Source: Diphasiastrum complanatum (Eukaryota > Streptophyta > Lycopodiopsida > Lycopodiales > Lycopodiaceae). From it: 64,000 bases of DNA. The notes under the pieces are model-generated. The model worked only from the letters and a program-made list of their open reading frames with translations. It was not told where the DNA came from and ran no database searches. Position numbers and translations under genes: made by a program. Numbering within the stretch: position 1 is the stretch's first letter; each line of letters begins with the position of its first letter. Location of the stretch: the NCBI GenBank assembly GCA_029204225.1, contig MU832242.1, positions 1 to 64,000 on the forward strand. Direction: 5' to 3'. Positions 1 through 10,231 of the stretch are shown one piece after another.

Positions 1-735
1 GGCCGAGTGCTATTTTGGATGGAAGGACACCTTTTGAGATGCTATTCAAGAGGAGGCCGAGTGTCAACTTTCTAAGAACCTTTGGATGCACATGCTATGT
101 CAACATTACTCTTGATGATAGGACCAAGGAGGAACCACCTTCAAGAAGAGGTATTTTTGTTGGATATAGTGAGGTGAGTAAAGCCTACAAGGTCTACATT
201 CCTTCTACTAACAAAGTGATTGTTGGTAGAGATGTCATTTTTTATGAGGGAAACATTCCAAAGGTGTCTTCAAGCATGATTGATGGTAAAGTAGATGGAT
301 CTAACATTCTTGATGTTGATGAAAAGGATCCTAGTTTGGATGGTGGTGATGATAGACCTTCATCAAGTCAAAAGCCAAGGAGAACATCAAGAGAAAGACA
401 AGTACCTTCAAGGCTCACATATGAAAAGGGTAAGCAAGTAGTTTCTGGAAATTATGTTGCTTTCCTAACCTCTTTGGATGAGCCTACAAGTGTAGATCAA
501 GCAAGGAAAGAAGAGGAGTGGATCCAAGCAATGGATCTTGAGTATCAAGCTCTTATGAAGAATAGAACATGGAGATTGGTGGAGTTGCCTAAGGACAAGA
601 AAGCCATTGGATGCAAATGGATCTTCAAGGTGAAGACAAACCAAGATGGATCTATCAACAAGTACAAGGCAAGGTTAGTGGCAAAAGGATGCTCAACAAC
701 AAGGAATTGACTATGATGAGACCTTTGCACGTTGG
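1..735 (+). pseudogene. Ty1/copia pol fragment: integrase C-terminus to start of RT
   Basis: This fragment enters from the left window edge. The frame from about base 9 encodes the end of a copia integrase (motif TPFEMLFKRRPSVNFLRTFGC and the GIFVGYSEVSKAYKVY stretch), then the variable linker, then the RT start (WRLVELPKDKKAIGCKWIFK, KARLVAKG). The frame breaks near base 690: the expected continuation to GIDYDET is present but shifted, and similarity stops near 735, before any RT catalytic motif. The protein is nearly identical to the integrase tail of the complete element at 49434-55380 (opposite strand), so both belong to one family. No start codon is expected because this is an internal piece of a polyprotein. 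Confidence 0.9.
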
Positions 736-1989
736 CCAACTACTTTGAACATTCCGTCATTATAAAAATTTCTAGCTAATCTTACCTGATATGGACGCGG
801 AAGATAAATTTTCTGTACCATCACTTGGGAAAAAGCTTCTTTAACTATTCTAAAAAAGTAGAATAAGCCTTTCTGCTAATTCCAGATACATCACATGCAC
901 CTTGTATCACATTCGCATCCAAGTATGATTGAACCTTAATCAAAACAATCTCTGCAATTTCATTTTTCATTTTTCATTTTTTCAAACTGAGCATTTTTTA
1001 TCATTTTCTTTGTTGACTTTTTTGGTAAAACATGACTTAAAGATGATACAATGCATGAACGATTTGTTAAATGGTTCTTTGTCACCAAACATGATCTGCA
1101 ACAAACATATGAAACTCAAATTATATTTAATAAATAAATAATACATGTTATCAAGTGCAAATCAAACTTAAATGACATATACAAATCAAATAAACAGTTT
1201 ATATGACAACATACTTGAATGTTCGATTTCTTTTTTTTTTTTATTGCCGCTATGTGTAGATAAGTCATCAATATTCTTCATCGGTACTCTCTTTCTTTTC
1301 CTCTTCATCATTGTCTTATTGATAATTTTTATATCAACAGCAGATTTTAAACTCTCAAATCGCAACTTTTCCATGGATTCTAACATTTCTTGATTTGATC
1401 CCCGAAGAGTAGTGACAGTAGCATTCAACTCTGACATAGCATTCTTGAGTGCATTGTTTTCAGCACTAGTGTGTTGCACATAATCAAGCAATTGTTGATT
1501 TGCACTTGCAATTGTTGATTAGCAAACTGTAATTGTTGATTAAGACAAGATATGCTATGCATTCCAATATCACCAACCTTAGACAATATTCAAGTAATCC
1601 CGCTATTTCCTTCACTACATATATAGAGAAGATGAGTTACGGACTTAAAATCTGGACACAAATTGGTAGCTGGATCATTAGATAAATTGATCCATCCACC
1701 CACAAATCTATATTCATTCTCAATTCTCTAACTATTGCAGTAGCATTCTCTACAGCTTTCGCATTTTTCTTAATATTTGGAGTGCATTCCATTGGAAGAG
1801 CAACATGCAAATGGAACATTGCCATTGTTAAAGCTACAATCATGTATAATCTGAAAGGAATACCTCCAGATTTAGTGAAGCATACTATGTTCTGAACCTG
1901 ATGCTAAATCCATCAGGTAGAAACAGACGGCTGGTGTTAGCCGATAGTCCCATGACAGAGAAAGAATTCTACAAAAATTGAGTCTGTGT
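736..1989. other. AT-rich stretch with an unclassified degenerate coding remnant
   Basis: No complete gene is seen. On the minus strand, roughly 1540-1186, a frame reads as a short coiled-coil-like stretch (NNALKNAMSELNATVTTLRG) followed by a lysine/arginine-rich tail. Just upstream of it three copies of AATTGTTGATT lie within about 60 bases (about 1488-1540), read as NQQL-type repeats on the minus strand. Such Q-rich coiled-coil tails occur in some plant transposases, but no diagnostic motif is visible, so no family is assigned. Confidence 0.3.
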
Positions 1990-2308
1990 TGACAGACTAT
2001 TACCCACTACCTTTTATAGACCAAGGTGCTAGAAGAATTGGCAAGGAGAGAAATCTATTCTTTCATGGACTATTTTGCTGGATATAACCAAATAGCCATT
2101 GCTAAGAAATATAAGCTTAAAACCACTTTCACCACCACCTTTGGAGTTTTCGCCTATCATGTTATGCCCTTCGGTTTATCAAACGCTCCAGCCATATATC
2201 AAAGGTTTATGAATGAAAATTTGCAAGATATCCTAGACAAAATCTTTATTGATGATTTATGTGGAGCATCTTCTGTTAAAGAACAGGTTTTGACAATTTT
2301 CGAATAAA
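1990..2308 (+). pseudogene. Ty3/gypsy reverse transcriptase fragment
   Basis: The translated piece has gypsy RT signatures in order: TDYYPLPFIDQ (about 1996-2025), FAGYNQIAIA, KTTFTTTFGVFAYHVMPFGLSNAP, and the catalytic box as FIDDL (about 2248-2262). A one-base frameshift near 2022 separates the first block from the rest, and the frame ends at a TAA near 2305. Only about 100 residues of RT remain. It lies on the opposite strand to the gypsy gag-protease remnant at 3.5-6.6 kb, so it is probably a separate or rearranged insertion. Confidence 0.85.
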
Positions 2309-3472
2309 TTCTTTGCAAGTTTTGCAAGTTTTATTTACAAATGATTTTTTGAAATTCCATGGCACATGGTATGCTATCAAATATATAGGCTTTATATATA
2401 CTCATTTTATACTACATAGAAACTAAATCTGATTATACCAATGGATTCTACATAAAAAATGGAGCAATTTTGCTTTTTGGACCATCTCAATCCGAGCAAT
2501 AGTAAGAAAGTATGACAGTTCAATGTTTTTTGGACTAGAAAACATTTTCCCTACAAAACTACATGCATGTGTCCATTAGAGTATTTGCATGTCTCAATGT
2601 AAACTTAGGACACAATGGATTTGATGTGGCTCGAGTTTCTACAAGGCCATATTAGACCACTTCCATGTGAAATTCTACATGCATGTCAATCTAGATGTTA
2701 TGAACATTGTTGCATGTCATACTAGACCAACTAGACTTTATGCATGTCATTGGAACTTGATCTACCTAACCCAAACTAGCCCTATTCTACAAGGATATGT
2801 GCTCAATTCACATACCTTGGATATGTACAAAATATTTACATGGATAGGACCCCCAAACATCAACATACATAAGATAGATATGTTTTACAATTTTTAACAG
2901 AACTCTCTTGAGCATTCTAGTTCAGTTTCTTAGAGATTTATTTTAGAGTTGCTATTGCGCTATTGCTTATTAGCAGAGTTGCTTATTATCAGACTTATTC
3001 TCAGTTACTCAGAGACAGCTTTAGAGTGCGCGGTTTCTATCTGCTATTGTTTTGCGCTCATTAGCATCTGATTTTGTTTTTCTGAATCAATATTATTTCT
3101 TATTGCGTTCAGTATATGTCAGAATGCATGCATCTCTGTATTGCTTTTGTAACTGATAGAAATTGTCTGAGAATTCAATACTTTATGTTTGGCTATGTAA
3201 TCACTTAGTATCTAGCGATTTCAAAGTTAGTTGCTAAAGATTGAACGTGATTTCCATCACTACTGCTTTGTTCAATTTTTGATAGGCATAGTCATGTATT
3301 GGAAGTAGGAAGTTTCTGCTATTCCATTATCTATCCTATTTCTGACACTTGTACGTCCAAGCAAAAAAATCTTGGTACTTGATCAATAGTTTTTTTAATG
3401 CTTGAAATTGTTCGGAAGTAAGTTGTACTCCAACTTAAACAATTTTATCTGGCTCTCCTGGTTCAACAAGAT
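2309..3472. other. Intergenic DNA, no gene seen
   Basis: AT-rich sequence without a supported coding frame. Around 2560-2760 short CATGCATGT and ACTAGACC words recur irregularly. It may be old transposon DNA flanking the gypsy pieces, but no LTR boundary can be defined. Confidence 0.4.
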
Positions 3473-6400
3473 TCATTGGCTGAGTCCTATGGCTGGTCCA
3501 TCGTAAATCTCCTTTGTTTCTGGTTCTTTTTCCTCTGGTTCACGATGAGCTTTGAGTAACATAATCACATCATCATCCAAAGTATAGCATTTGAAATGCT
3601 CAGGCATATTATGCTTGACTTCTTCTGATTGTTTTTTTTCATAAGGGTTGATCTTTGATCTCCATTTAGCTTTTTTGGTAGGAATTGATCTTGGAGGTGA
3701 TGACCGTCTAGATGATGTGCTTGTCTCTGAAGGTGATGACTTCCTTGATGATGATTTTTTGCGAGAAGTCTGACTTGAATAATCATCTTTGACGTTTTCC
3801 TTTCCTTTATCCAATGAAGGTGGTATATTCTTAGAATCAATTTTTCGAGAAGATTTTTTCCATTTCAAGACCATATTATAGTGTTGCTTAGCTTGTTTAT
3901 TTGTCGTTGGTCTTGAAACTTTTCCTTCCTTCAATATAACTGCTTTTGGCGGCTTTATTGTCGGTGCATCCGGAATATCTCGAACTTCAAATCTTGTAGG
4001 ATCCATGTGATTGAGGATATGCTCATCTGTAAGTTCTGCATCTCCATCATAAGTCAGAGCATGACTGACATGTAATAGATCATTTCAATCGGATTTGGAA
4101 TTGGATCAATTGATATCCATGCCAAATTCATCATATTTAATGGAAAAGTGATTGGCGTATCCAAAGTTCGCTCAAGTAAGAAAATTTCACTCAATTCGGA
4201 TTGATTATCTTGTTGGCAATATAGCCTGGTGTGCAATCCACTGTTGCAAGAGCTTGATTCCAATTGACAGTGTCAGTTTGAGAGTCATAATGGACTCCTA
4301 GAGTCTTCACTTGTCGATCACATGTATGATTTGTTATTGATGAATCATCATCTCCTCTTTGGGTCACAATTCTCAAAAGTAATTATGCCCGTGCCCCAGT
4401 TATGGATTACTTGCGCAACTCGTAACCATGGACGTCTCAATAAAATGCGATATAAATTTGGTGCGTCAGATAAGTCCATTACTACAAAAGTAATGACAAA
4501 CTGTACTCCAGCTATTTTGACAGGTACGTCTTCAACCATTCCTCTTGGACGGTTGATCAGCCAACTTAATGACAAAAGTGATAGGCTTCAAGTTTGTAAG
4601 TCCCCATTTTGCACATGCTTGGTTGAAAGCAGGTTAACTCTTGAACCTCCATCAATCACAGCTGCTTCTTTACCAAATTGTCTATGTTGTATTGGCAAGG
4701 TGATGTTTTTCTGCTCACTTTCTTAGGTTGCTCCCACATTGAGTACTTCGTTCGTTTCTTCAAACCCGGCACAAAAAAGTGACTTCTGACGGAGTTGTGG
4801 TTCCATTTGAGTCAATCTTTTTGCTAATATTTTTTTTGCTTTCGGCACCAACTTAAGAAATTCTCCCAATGTAATATCCATCTTGCTAGACGGAATATTT
4901 ACGATCATTTCTGTTTGTGACACTTCTAGTTCTATCATCTTGAAGGGTTCTTCATAATGGTGCAACTGTGTATTAACATTTGGTCTTGGATCTGCTTGTG
5001 GCATAGAAGGAGAAGGAACTTCAGTTGCTGCTTTAGTAGCTTCTTGGGCTTCTGCTTCTTGCAACTGTTTGATCCATTGTCTCATATCTTAATATCTTTT
5101 CTTTTCCGCTTTAAGATTCTAAAATACCCCTGATGCGGTAGGTATATCTGTTGGTGCAAATTTAGCAGGTATTGGATCAACTAAAACTTCCTTCTATTTT
5201 TGAGCTCTGGTAACAACCATCAAAGGTATAGTTGGTTCAGATTGAATGATTGGCCTTTTCTTGATCGTAATCATATTCACTAGAGTTGCAGGACATTCTT
5301 TATAACAATGTCCATAACCACATTCTCTATAAAATGGTATAGATTTTTCTTTGTTTGGACATTCAGCAACTCTATGGTTCTCTCCGCATGCAAACCATCC
5401 AAGTGGTGCTCTGGTCCATTATCTAGTTGCTTGTTGTTGCGCGGCAGCATAGATAGCATAATGCTCTGAAGGACCACTCTCGTGGTCATTGCTATAGTTC
5501 CATTGCTCATTAGCACGATAAGGTTCTGGTTCCATTAGATTAGCAGGAGGAGCAGTCTGTTCCATTGGAGCTGGCAGAGCTAGTCGTTCTAGAAATCCAA
5601 GAGCAAAATTGAAAGGCTTTCCATCAGAACCCTTTGAATAAGTAGGTTCTCGATACTGAATCTTAGCATACCTTTGTTGGATAATCCGAGGATTAGACGA
5701 GCAAAAAGCTATTTTATGTTCCGTAGAGTTACACAGATGACAAATACTATTCATCATTCGTTGTTTCATTGTTGGACATTCATTCATAGTGTGATTTCGT
5801 GCACAAATTGAACACCAGACATTTTTTCGGCTAGGAAAAGTCTTTGCAAACTTTTTAGGTTCTTGGTTCGCTTCCCCATGGAATTCTTCCAAGGCTTTCA
5901 GCTTTTTGTCGAACTGAGACTACATTTTTTTTAACTGCATCTACTGCTTTTGACCAAGTTTCTCGAACTCGTCGATCATCTTCTCTACAATAGCATTGAT
6001 ATTTGTTGATGCAATGGTGGTGGATAATGTTGTGGTCGGCCCTGCCGTATAAGGCAGCATTCCAACATTTGGTTCGTCATCAGAATCTTCATCCTCCTCA
6101 CGAATTGCATCATCCATAGCGCTTTGTATTGTAGCATATTCATTATTACGTTTTAGCTCATGTCTAATCCTTTTAGGTAGACCTGCTAAAAACCACATAA
6201 TCAAAGCATCCTCATTGATTAGTTCGGGATCACATTCAGATTTGAGGTGTTTAACCCGTTCAATATAATCTCCTACTACCTCTCTCTTTCCCATTTTAAT
6301 TTTACTTATAAGGAGAAAAGGATCTTCCATAAATTTTTGGGCTTAAATCTCGTAATGAGAGCGGGTTTAACCACTTTCCAATCTTGACGTTTTGCTTTCT

Positions 6401-6617
6401 CTTGGTTATAAAACCAATCTTGAGCAGCTCCAATTAAGGCTATAGGGAATAACTGAAGTTTATCTTGTAGAAAGACTTTGCCATAAACCCTACATGATTC
6501 AAAAAAGATCTAGAGAAATCCAATGGGATCAAATAACCCATTGTACTTTGATATTTCTAAACGAGGAGACATCATAACAACAATTGGTGGTGGGTTCAAT
6601 GGCGCTCCGTCAGCCAT
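3473..6617 (-). pseudogene. Ty3/gypsy gag-protease remnant
   Basis: Read on the minus strand from an ATG at 6617 (MADGAP), the frame gives a gag N-terminus with one stop near 6510, then the gag core (AQDWFYNQEKAK, then DYIERVKHLKSECDPELINE, WFLAGLPKRIRHELK; about 6440-6130). Next come two zinc-knuckle-like boxes near 5800-5700 (CSICARNHTMNEC, with a spacing of 3 before His, and a canonical CHLCNSTEHKIAFC). A retropepsin-type region follows at about 4575-4350 (INRPRGMVEDVPVKIAG, FVVMDLSDAPNLYRILLRRPWL). Downstream is a K/S/R-rich linker (about 3960-3480). Several frameshifts and stops break the frame (for example near 5900, 5090 and 4720). RT, RNase H and integrase are absent on this strand, so only the 5' half of an element survives. 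Confidence 0.85.
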
Positions 6618-7987
6618 AATTCCAAATTACGATAATCAGATAATGAGATTGGATCTAGATTTTTCAGACAAAATCCTATCTCAGATCAGATCGGATCAGA
6701 TCTGTAAGTTCTCTATCACTTGAAAAATAATCAAATTTTTTACTATTGCAAATTAGATCTTGATCAAACGACAACACTTCTAAGAACAATGATTTCTCAT
6801 AATCAGAATCAAACTATAACAGAATTGTTTTGACAGAGGCTAGATCTAGAAAATCATAACCTATAAATAGTATGGGCAAAGGATTCCTGGGCAAAGGTTG
6901 ACTTGGCGAAGGTTCTTCAGTACTATTTTGGGTAAAAGTATATGCTCTGGCTATTTTCTGACAAATCTGATAAATTAATCTTTGCCAAACTCACAGAGAG
7001 TAAATTTGACTCATATAAGGCTAGGGTAGAATTGGCGAAGGTTCTGATGGAAAAAGAATATGGTTTTTGCAGTTGGTGAGGGAAAAAATAGAAAATTTTC
7101 AAGATCATGGTAACAATAACGTTCGCTGAACTCAAAAATGGTAGCTTAATTTAAATAGTATCCTCAGAATTCTAGCGAAGGTTTCAGAGAAAGTTACAAA
7201 TGTAATGCTGTTATTTTTGCAAAAAAGAGTCTTTTTTGACAAAATAGATCAATATGACACGTGGCCTCTGCTTATAATTCGCCAAACTCACTGATGAACC
7301 AAAATAGTAAGTCAGATTGACACAAACTTTGGCGAAGGTTTCAGGCGAAGGTTCTTTTGAGAAAACTGATGATTTTGTAGAAAGGTATTAAACTCTTCAA
7401 AAAAATTACCACTCATAAGATGAAGTCACTTTGACCTTCTACTTTTAGAATTAACATTCGCCGACCTGGCATTAGATAGATCTGAATCACACCTATACAC
7501 AATGAATCGGACGAAGATTCTTTTCTGTATTTTTTAGGGTCTTGAGTATTTTTTGGTGTTTTCTGATGGTTTTTCTGATGTTTTTACAAACTTGCTGGGA
7601 AGGAATGTTCGCCCTTCAAACTGAAGGTTCTGTGAGCAAAACCAAAGGTGTCTTTAACTCGACAAACATTTTTGAAAGAGGGACAATTTTGCCTCCCTTT
7701 CACCAAAATCTAACAAAAATTTGATCGATTTTTGTTGTTTTTTCTGATTTCTCGGATCCAGATGGATCTTAAGAATGGTGATCTGAATAGCTTTTCCTGC
7801 TCAACAATCATATTAGATTTCAAACAAGAAGGTCCACTCAAATGAAGCAAAATCACTCCAAATTTAGCTCTAAATGCAATTTTAACACTTTTCATGCCAA
7901 GACAAGATGCCTAACGCAAGCTAACCATCAACCAAACATGTTGTAAACTGAAAAATTGGCATAGCTCCCCGACAACGGCGCCAAAAT
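6618..7987 (-). other. Untranslated leader of the gypsy element with GGCGAAGGTTC repeats
   Basis: This lies between the gag ATG (6617) and the primer site (about 7970-7984). It has no convincing frame. A decamer-like word (GGCGAAGGTTC on the plus strand, GAACCTTCGCC in element sense) recurs at about 6905, 7034, 7331 and 7344. Near-matches lie at 6889 and 7174. Related TTYGCCAAACTCAC words occur near 6975 and 7273. The long leader is typical of plant gypsy elements; the repeat has no known role here. Confidence 0.5.
7966..7984 (-). promoter_or_regulatory. Primer-binding site of tRNA-Asp type (gypsy)
   Basis: On the minus strand the sequence directly after the presumed LTR contains TTTTGGCGCCGTTGTCGGGG. 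This matches the well-known plant gypsy primer site complementary to the 3' end of tRNA-Asp. It fixes the element's orientation (minus) and the inner end of its 5' LTR. Confidence 0.75.
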
Positions 7988-8856
7988 TGTAGTGGGTTTA
8001 TTTCCTAGCCTATCCTCAACCCAAGATTCAAGCACTCAAGCATCAAGGAGATGAAGTTAGTTGTCACACATAGGTTCAATCTCGTGAGAGCGATAGGCGC
8101 ATATCTCAGATTTCAGCATGTATACATCGAACTCTAACATCCATTAATACTACAACCATTAACCCTAAGATCCACAATAATATTAGCTTACTCTTCCTCT
8201 CTCTCTCTCCCCTTCTCTCTCACAAAAAACATAAGAAATAGCAATTCCAATAATATTCCAATCCAACAATTAGCAAATACAAGAAAAGCATGAGAGATGG
8301 AGGAATAGAGATAGAGAGTAAGGACATTCACAAGTCCATTCCATAAACCAATCTGCTTGTTTTGAAATGAAGATTTGAACATGAGGAGCAACTCGAGTTT
8401 GCCCCTATTTATATTGGAGAGAAGGGCCTTGGCCTCAAAATCCTATTGGCCCATTTCTACCTCCCTAACTATTCAAACTTAAAAAGAGTGGGAACACATT
8501 TAATGATTGGAGGAACCAATTTGAATTTGAATTTGAACCAATTTTGGTGGGAGACCCAACTTTATTCACTAACTTGACATTTAGGCCTGCGACATTAAAA
8601 GTCCCGCAAAAAGGCCTAAAGTCCTTTTATTGACTTTTTAATTATCAAATAACTATGTGATCATCGAGTTGGACTTACACATGTAGGGTGCCAAATCCCT
8701 CTCACTTATTAACTAGGGTTAGGGTTGCCTTGGGATCCGCAAACCCTCCAACAAAGTAATACAAAGGTGAGTGGAAGATGAATGCCATTTGCTAGTCAAG
8801 TGCTAGTTAATGATCAAATTGTGTGGAACTTCCACATGTGGAAGTCCCACACTACA
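7988..8856 (-). repeat. Probable 5' LTR of the gypsy element
   Basis: The inner boundary is set by the primer site. On the plus strand the segment begins TGTAGTGGG and a matching inverted end CCCACACTACA closes at 8856, giving canonical TG...CA ends and a 7-base terminal inverted repeat. A minus-strand TATA box (TATAAATAG, 8405-8413) sits inside, as expected for the LTR promoter. No second LTR copy was found in the window, so the outer end is an inference. Confidence 0.55.
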
Positions 8857-10231
8857 CAATTGTTAGATGAATGGAGATAAATCCACACAAGGTTTTCTCA
8901 TTTTTGTTTTTCAGATATTGAATTGAAAATCCCATTTTGTGGTTGCATGGAACTTACATCCACATTGTATTATTGTTCAAAAGCAATTTAAATTTCTACT
9001 TTAAATGTTGTTGCAAAATCTCTAGTGTGATATATTTATCATCAATGTACCTAGTAGTTTTTTATGAATAAATGCACCATGGTTTTTGAGTTGATTCTTT
9101 TGTACGATTGGGGTGACGTGTTCTTGTAGGACCGCGTTCTCTGCGGTACATTCAAGCCAACATGTTAGAAGAGGTTGCCAACATCATCCCTACAAGATTC
9201 ATGTGTGAGTGGGGCCTATGGCTTTTATTTGAAGGGACCTAAGCAAGTGTTGGCCATCTTGCCTTCTTACAGACAACTGTTGGTCTTGCCTTCTTACATA
9301 CAAGTACCTTTCAATATCCTGTAGAAGAAATTGACTTTAGAGCCTTGGGCCCCTGAAGATCGTATGAGCCTGGATTCATCAGAAGACATTACTTCTTCAA
9401 CCACATGGAAGGACAAATTGCACGGACTGTATACACAGCCTGTTTAATCGGACTTTTCACCTTAGGGTGTGAGGGTGAGAATTTGTGACTAGTCTACTGT
9501 CTGTAGCATGATATTGGGTTTTCATGGAATCATTGTTTCGAGAGTCCAGGGATTTTGGGAACCAAAATCAAAAAATCATGTAGTCATGACAGAAGTAATG
9601 TCAAAGATTGTGAATTAGGTGAATTGATGTGAATCTTATCAGTCTTCACCATAGAATTGGTGCACATTGACTGCATCCCTCCAAAGTTCAGTCAAGCAAA
9701 CTTTTTTTCTTCTTCTTCTTCTCTTCTAGGTGCTGGCCAGGTCATTGGTAACAGCTTGCTGCTCCAGACTTCTAACCCATCGCTACACTCAATCTCCGTA
9801 GACCTGGCAATCACACCTGTCGTTATGTAATAAGTTGTATCATACAAAGCGACCCTTTGCCAAGTCCTCTTATCCCTTTCTTCTTACGCTCTAGTCTCTC
9901 TCGAGTCTCCAAGCTAGACTTGAAGGACAGGAGCATCTTGCTTCTCCCCTGAATGTGATTCTGGATTCTGGCACCTGAACAGAGAGCACAGTGGAGCTTC
10001 ATGTCACTTGAGTCTGGCGTGTAGTATGTGGTGTAGTGAAATCTGCAAGAATCAGACACAGAATTCTGTTGGGAGTTGGACGTATAGCAGTCATCACCGA
10101 GGTAGTCAGCTCCCTGACGTCTTCTGGTAAATTGTTCGAAGTTTCAGCTGGCTGAGAAGAATTGCTTTCGTCAGGCATTCAGTTTGTGTTTTTTTTGAAA
10201 ATCTCTGATAAGGAGGTACGGGGCTGGAAAA
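8857..10231. other. Upstream region and probable 5' UTR of the ARM-repeat gene
   Basis: No coding region is recognised. The last few hundred bases before 10232 include pyrimidine-rich tracts (about 9700-9730) and are the likely promoter/5' UTR of the downstream plus-strand gene. A transcription start or UTR intron cannot be placed. Confidence 0.35.

Noticed and set aside
10211-10217. AGGAGGT before the ARM gene ATG, resembling a ribosome binding site
   Set aside because: The window is plant nuclear DNA with spliced genes; bacterial initiation signals do not apply.
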